Positions 10,055 through 20,657 of a DNA stretch of 64,000 bases are shown here, in pieces. This stretch comes from Nemertoderma westbladi. Lineage: Eukaryota; Xenacoelomorpha; Nemertodermatida; Nemertodermatidae. The DNA is taken from NCBI GenBank assembly GCA_032718475.1, contig JAUCBJ010006511.1:1-64000 (forward strand). The letters are read 5' to 3'. A program made the position numbers and the translations under genes. Under the pieces are notes generated by a model that saw nothing but the letters and a program-made list of their open reading frames with translations, was not told where the DNA came from and made no database searches. The number at the start of each line of letters is the position of its first letter. Within the stretch, counting starts at the first letter, position 1.

Positions 10055-10802
10055 TAGGGCTCGATCGGAGCTCCGGCCTCCGGCTCCGGCCATTTTGGCA
10101 CCTCCGGCTCCGTTTCCGGTTAAAATATTGCCGGAGTAAATTTTTTTAATAAAGTATTAGATTTCGTGCATATTCTAATCTGAACAATTATTTACACTAG
10201 GCCTATAAATACAGAAGTACTGTAGTACAGCTTCAATATCAAGCATAATACTGCAGTATTTACTTAAAGTCAATGACTGACTGACTGTTGACTGTACTGC
10301 AGTACTGGTACTGGCCAGCTGGCTGACTAGCAGACCATTACAGATAGGCCCTACTGTAAAAAATTGTAAATGCTATGATTGTACACTGTAACACTGCAGC
10401 CATTTACTGCTGTCATGCCAGCATACTGTATTGCAGTACTGGTACACGTACGGTACACACCTCTACCACAATTAGACAGTTAGCTGGCTGACTGGTTAGT
10501 GAGTTAGGTACTGTCTGACTGTAGGTAATTTTTAGCCGTCAGCCATAGTCCTGTAGTCAGCGTCAGGCCGTCTGTCTGTGATAAATTAATTACTTAAATT
10601 GAAAATTCGTAAATCTATAAATTATGAAATTAATTAGACCTACAGTATGATTGATTATGAGCGATTGGCGAACGATAACCATACTTTATTTATTTTTTAA
10701 TAAATAATTCAATTTTTAAAATGTTCGAAAAACTCTGGCTCCGGCTCCGGCCAAATTGTCCAACTCCGGCTCCGGCCAAATCCCAACTCCGATCGAGCCC
10801 TA
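10055..10802. mobile_element. Non-autonomous hAT-like element with CTCCGG-rich ends
   Basis: 748 bp with 16-base terminal inverted repeats TAGGGCTCGATCGGAG. It is flanked by an exact 8-bp duplication CTGCTGTA at 10,047-10,054 and 10,803-10,810, the signature of hAT elements. Both subterminal regions carry short arrays of CTCCGG/CCGGAG. The interior is AT-rich and non-coding. Diverged pieces of the same family lie at 36,205-36,320 (left end, reversed), 61,900-62,030 and 63,560-63,830. Confidence 0.85.
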
Positions 10803-10810
10803 CTGCTGTA

Positions 10811-12106
10811 CCAGTCACGGCTGTCCTGTACAGCAGTAGCCTAACCACTGAACCATATAACAGAAAAAAGAAAGGCGCGTGTAGTGAGCCGAAATTTTTA
10901 AGGGCTCGACTTCGTACGACCACTAGAACTGGAGATTATACATTTTGAAGATCTCTGATGACCGATAAGTCTATTCCATGTAATCCCGCAAAGATAGCAG
11001 TCTCCGGATCTTCATTCCGGAGAATTAAGTTGTCTTATAAACTGACAAGTAGGTCCAATAATCATAAAAAAAATACCTTCTCAATTAAAATTGTGTGCTC
11101 TTTCTCGTGGAGACATCCAATTGGCACCACTGGGCACAGAAATTTGCAGAAATTGAATGCAAACCCCAAACTTCATCGCCTTTACCGATATCGCGATATA
11201 TCGGAGCCAGAATCTTCTATCCCAGATATCTCGAAAACTAAGCAAGATATGGGAAAACAGTTTCCATATTTGGATTCAGCATGAAATTCTGCATCAGATA
11301 GATAGGATATGTTTCAAAAATTCGACTTTTTGGTCAGAAAATGCGCTACCCCCCCCCCCCCCCCCCCCCTTAAATACATTGTGTGTTTCAGTGAAATATA
11401 GCATTCAATATTACAGTTTATCTTCAATATTACAGTTTATCTATGTCGGGAAGGGAGGGAAGGGGGGTGGGGGGGGGGGGGGGCATTGGTCCCCAGCCCT
11501 CCTTGGGGACTAATCAATGACATACTATTGGCTGAACGGAAGATACAGCGTGTTACAGTGTTAGGCAGTAAGTGGGCTGCTAATAATTAATAGCCCATAT
11601 TTATTTTTAAGACTATAATAATTGAACACCCAATTATCTACCCCTGTACTCCTTTTACACTCCTCATGTACTCCTGTCTTCCTTCTCCTTAGGCTGAGTC
11701 TACAGTCAGACAGTAGTCCATTCTATACAACTTAATGATTGCAGGATAGAGAAGAAGTGGGCCAGCACAAGCATAGTCTGAGTCAGTCTACCTTCCAGAC
11801 ATCAAAGTAAGCACCGATTTCCAATTAAATTCCTAATAAAATCCAAGTAAAATCCTAGGTGCCTCCAAGTCTAGAATTTGGGCTAAATTTCATTTCCAAT
11901 TAAATCCTAACTCCTATAGTAGTGAATCAGTGACTTGGATCCTAATAGGATCTTATTACAGTATTAGGATCCAATACGACGTTATTTGAAAGCGGTACTG
12001 TATGTCAAACAGGCTTATCAGCTTGTCATTCTCATTCACGCAATCCGGCACATCAGCCAGGTTAACCGGTCGTTTACTAATTGGGGGGACCAAATCCGCA
12101 AACGAA
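10811..12106. other. Non-coding stretch with facing poly-C and poly-G runs
   Basis: No gene is seen. A run of 21 C (11,349-11,369) and a G-rich tract ending in 15 G (11,469-11,483) lie about 100 bases apart and could pair as a hairpin or form G-quadruplex structures. The inverted-repeat arm that matches 4,131-4,203 is at 11,938-12,004. Confidence 0.5.
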
Positions 12107-12182
12107 GACCCAATCCGCTAGCAGATTTGGTCATACATAGTGCCTACCGAGACCAAATCTGCTAGGGCTAGCGGATTGGGTC
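12107..12182. repeat. Imperfect hairpin
   Basis: GACCCAATCCGCTAGCAGAT at 12,107-12,132 is mirrored at 12,151-12,182, where the centre carries about 6 extra bases. Related GACCAAATCCGC motifs occur just outside at about 12,088 and 12,212. This is probably the remnant of a small fold-back repeat. Confidence 0.6.
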
Positions 12183-13559
12183 CGCCTGCCGTCAGTCCTT
12201 GGGCAGTTGGGGACTAAATCCGCACTGGTGACTGGTGCTAGGACCGATTCTTCGGGCTGTCGGGCAGTCGGGATTGACTGAATACACGCTGTTACACCGG
12301 TACTACCCACAGACCCAGGTCAGCAGGTTGGAATTAATGCTGCAAAACTCGGACGCATACCGTACCTGCGCCGCTGCGCGAATGACCACGAACCAGACTG
12401 GCAGATGCGCGTTGCGCGTTTAGGTGAGCGTGAGACAGGCTGACACTCTGACAGGTACGCATTGCGCCTCAGCACGCATCTCTGATGCACACCACAAATT
12501 AATAGAAATCACGAAAATACACAAAAAATTTCGCTCACTTCGCTCGCGTTTATTTCTTATTTACAATTCTTCAAACAGTCAAATCATTTCACCAAAACAC
12601 TGAAATACCGGACAGACGGCAGGACAGAGGTGAAAATTTATCAATTTATTTTAACTACTTACTAACGGACCAGTCTGCCGGTATCAGACTAGCTGACTAG
12701 TGTGGGTATAACTTTTCGCCGTAGGCCTATATCCGTATCTGTATGCATTTGCCGTATCGGGTACGGTCTGACGGTATCCGTATGAACATATGGGATGGGC
12801 CTTATTGAAAAGTTTTACATGTACGCCGAGCACGTTCGGCGCAGCACTAGAACTTCAGAACTTGCGCCGGGAGCTGGCGCAGAAATGTGCTACGCCGGGC
12901 AATGAGCCGGAAGGGTCGGCGCAGAGATGTGCTACGCCGGCGTAGCCGGCGGAGCACTGGCAATGGTAGAGATGCTGCGCTCGGCGCAGCAGGCATCGAA
13001 ATATTCCCGGCGTCGACGCTGCAGAAATTGACCCGGCGCCGGAACAGGAATCAGCCCAGCACACCCGATATTTGCCTGGCGCAGAAATCAGCCGAACCTA
13101 GCACCAGGCAGACAGTGAGACTGAGACAGCAGACATGCGTTCATCAGACCAACTGACCAACAGCACAGCAACACAATAACAACTGGCCATGCAGGAGGCA
13201 GAAAGGAAACTCACACTGCAGCACTGGCTGACTGCAACTGGTCATTTATTTACGTATTTAACCTTATGCTGTTATGCAGTAGGCAGGTAGGCTATCACAG
13301 TACCAGCTATCAGCTGAGCAGTCATTATTGCCATTGGTCATTGTCAGTTTATTTATTTACATAATATTGCTGTATTGTATAAGCAATATTTATATTATAT
13401 TATTTGGATGGAGACACCGCTGTCATAGAAGCGCATAAATAAAACTGCACATATAATAAAACAGGCAGACAGAATGAAGTTGAACAGTGAATAAAACAAA
13501 ACGACTTATACTATGGCACTATTGATAATGAAACAATTTATTACCGACACACATGTGTA
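12183..13559. other. Non-coding stretch, locally GC-rich around 12.8-13.05 kb
   Basis: 12,820-13,050 is GC-rich and holds degenerate copies of a GCGCAGAAATGTGCTACGCC unit. Short open frames there (69-89 codons) are by-products of the composition. The rest is AT-rich, and I see nothing recognisable in it. Confidence 0.4.
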
Positions 13560-13735
13560 ATCATTGGAAATTGCAGTTCAATGACTCCAAGTACAAGGTC
13601 ATGCATGCATCTATGTTCTAGAAATCCCCAAGCAACTTTTTACACAATGAATGGACGGACACTTTTATCGGCGACCGAGGAACGTGATTTTGGAATTACA
13701 TTTCCACCAGACATGTCCTTCACAGCATCACAGCT
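13560..13735 (+). pseudogene. CR1/L2-type LINE reverse-transcriptase scrap
   Basis: Translated in shifting frames this gives the pattern W-L-FN-SK-KVMH, then RNPQATFYTMNG and EERDFGIT. This is the block downstream of the YADD motif in CR1/L2-class LINEs. The remnant is only about 175 bases long and stops exactly where the LTR at 13,736 begins, so the BEL-family copy probably inserted into it. Confidence 0.65.
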
Positions 13736-16375
13736 TGTAAAGGCTTTTGCGGAATTAGCTAGTCATTTTCCCCGCAAAGTACTCTGTAGATGTTTTAACG
13801 GACATAAAAAGCCGTTTCCTTACTGTACCGGTGTTTAGTGGACATAAAAAGCCATTTTTCTGTATGTGTACTTTAGCGGACATAACTAGCGATTTTATGC
13901 CGCAATACGCCAAAATACTCTTAATACAGTGTAGTTCAGATTACGACATCTATCAGCTGATTTAGTGTACTCATGGAGCTTTCTTTGTTCGGCTCAGCCA
14001 ATCAGAGCGATTTTCATTTTTCTTGGAAACGAGCTATGTAAGCCGAGCGGGTCTGTGTATGAAGGCAGTAGTTGTTTTGCCTTTCCTGAGCCCAGAACAT
14101 CGGCTTTGGAATTATTCTGTGTTTCAGACTTTAGCCAAACATTAGAATGGCTCTGATTATAGAAACGTATAACTGTTATCATACAAACCTCAACTCAACT
14201 CATTGCACAACAGCCTATATCATACTGTGCATACCTTTCACCGCATTATTTTACTGCTATTTACTGTCGGTTATTAATCATCATATGTGTTGATGGATAT
14301 GTTGTTATATTTGGAGAATATCGATGAATAATCATAAAACCCCAATCTTCTTGATATACTGAAGGTTAGAGAGACCGGTTACCTGTAGCAACTGCGACTT
14401 ACATTATATTGGTTTTTGGAGTGAATCTAATGCTATTTCATAGGCACTACAGGTGTCAGTTGTTATTCTCTTTATGTATGATCAAATTCAGTGACGGTCG
14501 GCAGATCAGTGTGCAGTATTGTGCGGTAGTGTGCATGAGTGTGACTGATAACAAAGCATCTCCTAAAGAATGCGCCTTATACGTGAATCATTAGCCATCC
14601 CGTTGTGTTTAGTATAAGTCATAACTCTGTTTACATATTTAGAGCGCCACGTCCTAAAGGAACTGTTAATATTTCCCGAAAGTGAATAATATTTGTCAGA
14701 GATTATATATTAACGATCAATCGAATAATACAGTAGGCCTACACCGCAATAAGGTCAGAGCTTCCGAATCCAGTCTCCCGGGTAAATCTAGCGGGTGAAT
14801 GGTTGCACATAGGCTGGCTTCGGCTAATGTAGTGTATCAAATACTCGTCATAGGCTAAAGTCGATTTATAACCTAGAAGACACCTAAATTTGGCAGGTTA
14901 AACTGCTAAAGGTCTGAAAGCACGAACAATAACAGTTATTGCTTCTTTATTGCAGTAGGCAATAAAGCTGAAGTACCGGTCGACAGGTAACTAGTAGGCC
15001 TGACTGCCTAACCACCCGGACCGGTACTTACAGCAGTACAGGTACATCAGTATTATTCAATTTTGATAATTATATACCGGTAGGTCTTAATATTTAATCA
15101 GGGAGGGCCTGCCCTGGTTTTTTATTGGGATTTTACTTATTTCTGTCAGTTTTATTTATTTGTAGGCTAATATTGAGCAGAAGGCGTGTAAGCCTGCTCA
15201 GATTGTACAGACAATTTGTAGGCTGGACTGTTGTCTGACTGTTGTTAGGTCTGAAGAGATTGCAGTGTGTGTAGAGTCTATGTCCGATAAAGTACCAGTT
15301 AGGAACGTGGGGGCATCTTGAGTTGTAAGGTAAATCCCCCCCGAAAGAATAAGTCATACTACTAGGTTAGAACGCATACTAACTAACCATTTCGGAGTCT
15401 GCATATACTGTAGTTTGTTTAGGCTTGATAGTAGTCTGCCAGCGTTTGGTTTGTATTTTTGTTTGAGTAGTCTGTACGCATAGCGCAATATTTATTATTC
15501 AGAGTTTATGCGATTATTCGCAACATTCACGACCCCAAGTTTAATCTTACAGTAATTGTTCTTGTTATACATACCGTTATAGCTAAATTAAACCCGGTAC
15601 TACATCAGGGCTGCTTGGCGTAGGTAAAGACTGGTGATTTTGTGCTCTGGTCACTCCGGCAGATACCGTGGTTCTTTTAGCTGTACAAGTATATTTAACT
15701 GCTGGTTATTTGTTATACAAGTACTTGTACCTAATCTAGGGTTTAGTGTACAGTGCTTTCCGAAGGTAATTAGTGTGTAGGCAGTATATTTGTGTTGTAA
15801 AGTGGTTAATAGGCATGTTGGCTCTGGTAGGCCGCTGTAATTAACTTCTAGGTAGGAACACTCCGTGAAACATAACGTAGTACTTATAGCGATACGGCTA
15901 TAAGTCGTATTTTTCCTATCTGGAAAACGCAATATATTTACTACTGCGTATTATTTTCAAATACTGTAATATCCTGTCCATTGTAATAACCAGATATTCT
16001 AACCCTTTGTTAGGCTGGTTTGTAGAATTCTTGTAAAATTACCCTAAAAATTCGTACTTGTAATTTTTGTGTTTATTTAGAGATTGTAATCTCACCCCGC
16101 AATTGTACGTAATTTGTAGTAATAAGTAACTTAGGCAAGTATAAATTATTTGTTTAGTGTCCAACAAGTAGCACTTCACTGAGAGCGTATAGCTTCTGTG
16201 TAGTGACTCCTTCCCAGAAATAATAACATTTATTTCAAATATTGCAACAAAACCCATTAAACGGGTATATATATTATAAATCAACTCAAACCGATTTATA
16301 AATAGTAGGCCTGTCATCCAACAATTAGGTCTTAATATCAGTTGGACTACTGCTTAAATAACGGTAATAAGGTAA
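13736..16375 (+). mobile_element. Old truncated BEL-family copy: 5' LTR plus leader
   Basis: This stretch is a diverged, opposite-strand relative of the complete element at 37,521-51,443. 13,736-14,928 matches the LTR (TGTAAAGGCTTTTGCG... to ...ACGAACA). 14,929-16,375 matches the untranslated leader up to about 48,535. It holds only one copy of the roughly 270-bp segment that is tandemly duplicated in the young leader. Gag and everything 3' are missing and no second LTR is seen, so the copy was truncated after insertion. Divergence from the young LTR is substantial by eye, so it is clearly older. Confidence 0.85.
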
Positions 16376-16786
16376 CGAAAAGAACTCCAGACTCCAACTC
16401 CAGAATCCCTCTCCCCATCACAATCTGGCCTCCCTGGTGACCCAGGGTTTGGGCCAGAAAGGTCATCAGGAAAGGGACTCAAAGAATTGTTGGCTGCTCT
16501 CTCTCCAGTAGGGGGTGAGACAGGCAGCCGGTCAGGAGTTAACTGACGCCTGTGAGGCCGTCACGCTTTTAAAAAAAAGCACAAAAAAGCACAAAAAAAC
16601 AAACTGATAGCTGTTTATTGAGCTTGTAATAGAACAGATGATAGAAGCAATATCATGTAGTATTACAGGTATTAAGTTATTACACTGTCAGACTGTTACA
16701 GGTACATGTAGTATTATTGTCATTACAGGTTCAGCCCTACCCCGAGCACCATGGCTGCCTGGTGCCTGGTGCAATATCATAGGATG
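16376..16786. other. Unassigned stretch beyond the truncated LTR copy
   Basis: 16,380-16,560 is GC-richer (ACTCCAGACTCCAACTCC and following) and of unknown origin. 16,568-16,600 carries GCACAAAAAA repeats like those in reverse orientation at 19,285-19,425. No gene is supported. Confidence 0.35.
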
Positions 16787-16862
16787 GCTAAAACGTCTGT
16801 CCTTATCTGATCTGATCTGACGGTATCTGATACTTGTTCCACCTTGGTTCAGTCAGTCAGAG

Positions 16863-17091
16863 CGCACCTTGGTGTAGTGGTTATATTGAATTCACACCTC
16901 TCCCGGAGGTTGTGGGTTCAACCCCGGCATGGGGCCAAGGTAGTTTTCGTTTCGGCACGAATGTTTTGAAGGGTTTAGCGAGGAATCTCTGCCTTGCATC
17001 CTTAAATGGTAGCTAAATGAGTACTGGACTTTCTGCCTATGTCAGCATGTGAAGTTTCCCCGGTATTCCCCTTAAACCCGGGGGGGGGGGG
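16863..17091 (+). mobile_element. tRNA-derived SINE (family shared with 25.9-26.1 kb)
   Basis: The tRNA-like head has an A box (TTGGTGTAGTGG) and a B box (GGTTCAACCCC). The body contains TTTCGTTTCGGCACGAAT and CTTGCATCCTTAAATGGTAG. The same order of blocks occurs on the other strand at 25,857-26,140, so this is a real dispersed family. A poly-G run of 12 ends it at 17,080-17,091. Confidence 0.85.
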
Positions 17092-17319
17092 TCAATATAA
17101 TACCTCCCGCTCTGAAACTAACGATACTAACTATAAAGACTAACTGAAACGAACTAAAAGGAATTCAAATAAATTAGCTTTTATTGGTCGATATTTTTTA
17201 TTAAATTTATCTTTATTAAGTGTTTTATGCGCGTGTGCGATGTCCTTTATTTTTTGAGGGGGGATATCTATTGATCAGTTAGTCGGACGGTTAGTAAGAA
17301 GGTGGGTGTAAACAAGCCG

Positions 17320-17530
17320 CCGCGGTAACATATTCTCCTTTCCCTCAATTGGTAGGTAACAAAATAGTTTATTATTGTTTTGGTTAGAAAACCCTGTCTC
17401 GGTAACCTGCTCCTTTCCCTCAATTTGTAGGTAACAACGTCGTTTATTGTTTTGGTTAGAAATTACAGCCGCTGTAACCTGCTCTTGTCCTTCAATTGGA
17501 AGGTAATAACAGTGTTTATTAATTCTCACA
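17320..17530. repeat. Tandem repeat, about 70 bp x 3
   Basis: Three head-to-tail units contain CCTTTCCCTCAATT.GTAGGTAACAA and TGTTTTGGTTAGAAA. A 94-codon minus-strand frame through it is an artefact. A further unit of the same family lies at 24,186-24,255 and 24,665 onward, where it is interrupted by a MITE. Confidence 0.8.
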
Positions 17531-18226
17531 TTCCCACCCACCTTCCCATATTCTTTCATCGTCTGGGTATAAACTCCACTTTATCAGCTGGCAATATGGG
17601 GCATGTTAAGTGTTTCGTCATATACACAAGTACACAGTAGGCCTAGAGAGATACCCCTTCCTATGCCTTCCCTTTAGCTGTTTAGCGTAACAAACAAACA
17701 ATAAATATTTTAAATGTAATATATTAATAAGTATCATTACCGTACTTAATTAATAATATTAATTATAATTAATATAATTAACTTTAACTATTAATAATGA
17801 TAACTATTAACAAGAAAGATTTACGAAAAAAATATTGCAGCAAATGCTGTATTGTTTTTAATAAAAGTTTAATGTTTCAACACCAACTAAATCTACGAAA
17901 GTTGTTTACATCTGAAACTATCCTGCTATCCATCTTTCTGGGACAATCACACAACTTTCATACCCGCCATCCTTCATCCTACTGTATATCGCATTTTTAA
18001 TATATAATAACATGCATTTGTGCATTAGATGCATACTGGTATGCCTGTACTATGCTACTTCATATGATGATACTGATACGTAACAGGCAACCTGAAACGT
18101 GATCCCCTATTCAGCTATTGGCTATTTACCTAACAGACAGTTAGGTAAATATTATATCTCTTTCTCCTGATTGGTTATAGAATCAGATGCTGTCAGATCA
18201 GATCAGATAAGGACAGACGTTTTATT

Positions 18227-19284
18227 CTACCTCGCAATATCAGGCTAATGTCAGAATGTAAAGAAGGTTCAATTCAAATATCAGGATAGAACTTATAATA
18301 CTGTAATTAGGGCTGGCAATCCCGGAGGGTTATTGAAATCCTGGGATTCCGGGATCAGAAATGGTCCAATCCCGGGATCCCGGGATTTAGAATTTCAGGA
18401 ATAATGTAGGTGAAAAAATACTTGTCAATTAATAGCAATTAATTTCCTTTTTTTAATATTAATATTAGGTATCTATTACTGATACTGTTAAAGTAGTTAA
18501 CCTATAGTTAACTAATATACAGTAGTATACAGTATATACAGTCTATTACAGTCTGTAATAGACTTTGTTATTGTCACATTGTCAACTTATCAGCATTCTG
18601 GTTAATTACTTGTAACGATGTAGCGATGTGGGAGATGTAGCGACGCAGCATAGGAGCTTGTAAACTGGATGTCAGTGTTGACCGAAATCGCGATTATTCT
18701 GTTATTGGAATGCCTTTATTCACCGATAAATCGACATACTGTACAATTATCATATCACGGTCTGCCCGAACCTCTCGAGTGGGCGATCGATAACGTCTGA
18801 GGACAAGTATGATGATATTAGTCATAGTCATACTTGCAAGAATCTCGCCTTCTGTCTTGAATCTGCCTTGGTTACGATATCTGCGTCTGTTGGAAACACA
18901 GTTCCTGCCTGGGGTTAACCACTGCTGTTGTAACACTACTGTATACTTTGAAATTTCTATAATAACTGCCAGATTGTTTGCAATGTTGTTTAGGAGTTCA
19001 TGCGTACTTATCTTATATATCAATATTCTATTTTATTTTACCTTAATTTACGACCCCCATGAGTGCCTTAGATCCTGGGTGTTCTTTCCCACGATCGTAA
19101 TTTACTGTAGTTTTATTAAGCTATTAATCTATACTGTATAGGCCCTATATGTGTTTTATTATGTTTTTTTTATAGTGATTTTAATTACAAATACACTTTG
19201 CAGTATTGTGGCCTTTACATACTGTAGGTCAGAACGTTGCAAATTAATCAATCATAGGCGTATGGGTTACCTTCGTATGTGGGG
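18227..19284. other. Non-coding stretch with a hAT-like end fragment
   Basis: At 18,308-18,400 TAGGGCTGGCAATCCCGG is followed by palindromic CCCGGGATCCCGGG. This terminus style is seen in hAT-type elements; no partner end is found. Around 18,800 a short palindrome (GACTAATATCATC area) lies in unremarkable AT-rich DNA. The short open frames here have no recognisable domain. Confidence 0.4.
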
Positions 19285-19425
19285 GGTGTCTGTTTTTTGT
19301 GCTTTTTTTTTTACTTTTTTGTGCTTTTTTTTACTTTTTTTGTGCTTTTTTGTGCTTTTTTTGTGCTTTTTTGTGCTTTTCTTGACTTTTTTGTGCTTTT
19401 TTGTGCTTGTTTTGTGCTTTTTGTA
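19285..19425. repeat. Low-complexity (TTTTTTGTGC)n tract
   Basis: About 14 degenerate copies of a 9-11 base T-rich unit with GTGC. The Phe/Cys/Leu-rich and Lys-rich frames that cross it on either strand are by-products. It sits at the 3' side of the minus-strand LINE and may be its tail. Confidence 0.75.
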
Positions 19426-20657
19426 GTATTTAGTAGGACCCTTGCGTTTCCACATACTGACATATGAGATGGTGGAAGCCATGGGCAGTGGCTCGGGTCA
19501 CGTGGTGTCGGTTTCTTTGTCCGGCCATTTTCCAGAACGAACTGGAAAAGCCGGGGCCGTCTCTATACGATTCCGCGTTGAAGTTCTCGTCGCGTTCACG
19601 CCGGAAGTCCTGGCTGCCTGGTATCTCGTAATTACATCAGCCGTGAAGGAGTTCGGATGTTTGGAAATTACGGTTGCCATAAATGGTTTTTCTTTAGGCC
19701 TAACTAAATTCAGAGCGTGAGTAGAGGAGGCCGATGTATGAAGAGAGAGCATTCTTTTTATGTGGGTATTCTTTATTTTATCTAATTCTTTGAGGTTCGC
19801 TAAGGTGAGGTATTTGCCGATACTGGTTATAAGGTAGAGTGCTGCAGGAGCAGGAGCCAATTTCATATTGAATATTTGTATGCCAGTTTCGATGGAGACC
19901 AGGGGTAGATGGTTGAGGGATCCGATAATAGATTATTAATAGATTATATAGATTTATTATAGAGCTATAATAATAGATTATAGCGCTTATTTTCTTTTGT
20001 TGAATGTGTTCGGAGAAGCAGAGGGATGGCTGGAGGATTAGACCGAGATATTCGTAGCGGTTTACAATTTCTAGAGGTGTTCCGTTGTAGTCGAATTTGT
20101 CAGCGCGGGCTAGGCGCCCGGCTTTGCGGAATTTCATTATATTTGTTTTCTTTAAGTTGACGGTAATTCCGTTTAATATGCACCAGTCATGTAGAACGTC
20201 GAGGGCGCGTTGGAGTTCCTCTCGGTCGTCGGAGTACAGGACGAGGTCGTCTGTGTAGAAAATAAGTTTGACAAATCGGCAGACATTTAATACCGTGTGG
20301 GCAAGATCGGTGATAAATATAATGAAACAAGTTGGAGATAGACAGTCGCCTTGCATTATTCCACGGAGTTGCTTTATGACGTTAGTTAGCCGTAGGCCGT
20401 CGTAGATTCGAATCCCATTCTGCTGCTGAGGCTTTCTCATTGGCCGATGAGTTCGGGACAATTGGGCAGTCAGGGGGAGTATTGGGGTTGCCGACGAGGA
20501 TTGAGAAATGGGATTCCACGATTGTTGATTCAATTGGAGCAGCTCGTTTGGATGATTTGGTTTCTTTGAATAGGAGCCATTTAGTCTCGGCTTTCTCCAG
20601 TTTCTGTACTAGAGAAATATCCTCGAATTGTTGGCGTTTCGACTTTATTAATTGTTT

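Larger units (their letters stand above)
16785..18226. mobile_element. TIR-bounded element with nested SINE
   Basis: TAAAACGTCTGTCCTTATCT and the following GATCTGATCTGAC at the left end are repeated in reverse complement at 18,185-18,226 with two mismatches over about 45 bases. This gives a 1.44-kb unit with terminal inverted repeats. Inside are the SINE at 16,863-17,091 and the tandem repeat at 17,320-17,530. No transposase frame is found and no clear target duplication flanks it, so the superfamily is unknown. Confidence 0.55.

Noticed and set aside
19151-19482. Phe/Leu/Cys-rich and Lys-rich frames that look like membrane or basic proteins
   Set aside because: They are translations of the (TTTTTTGTGC)n low-complexity tract.
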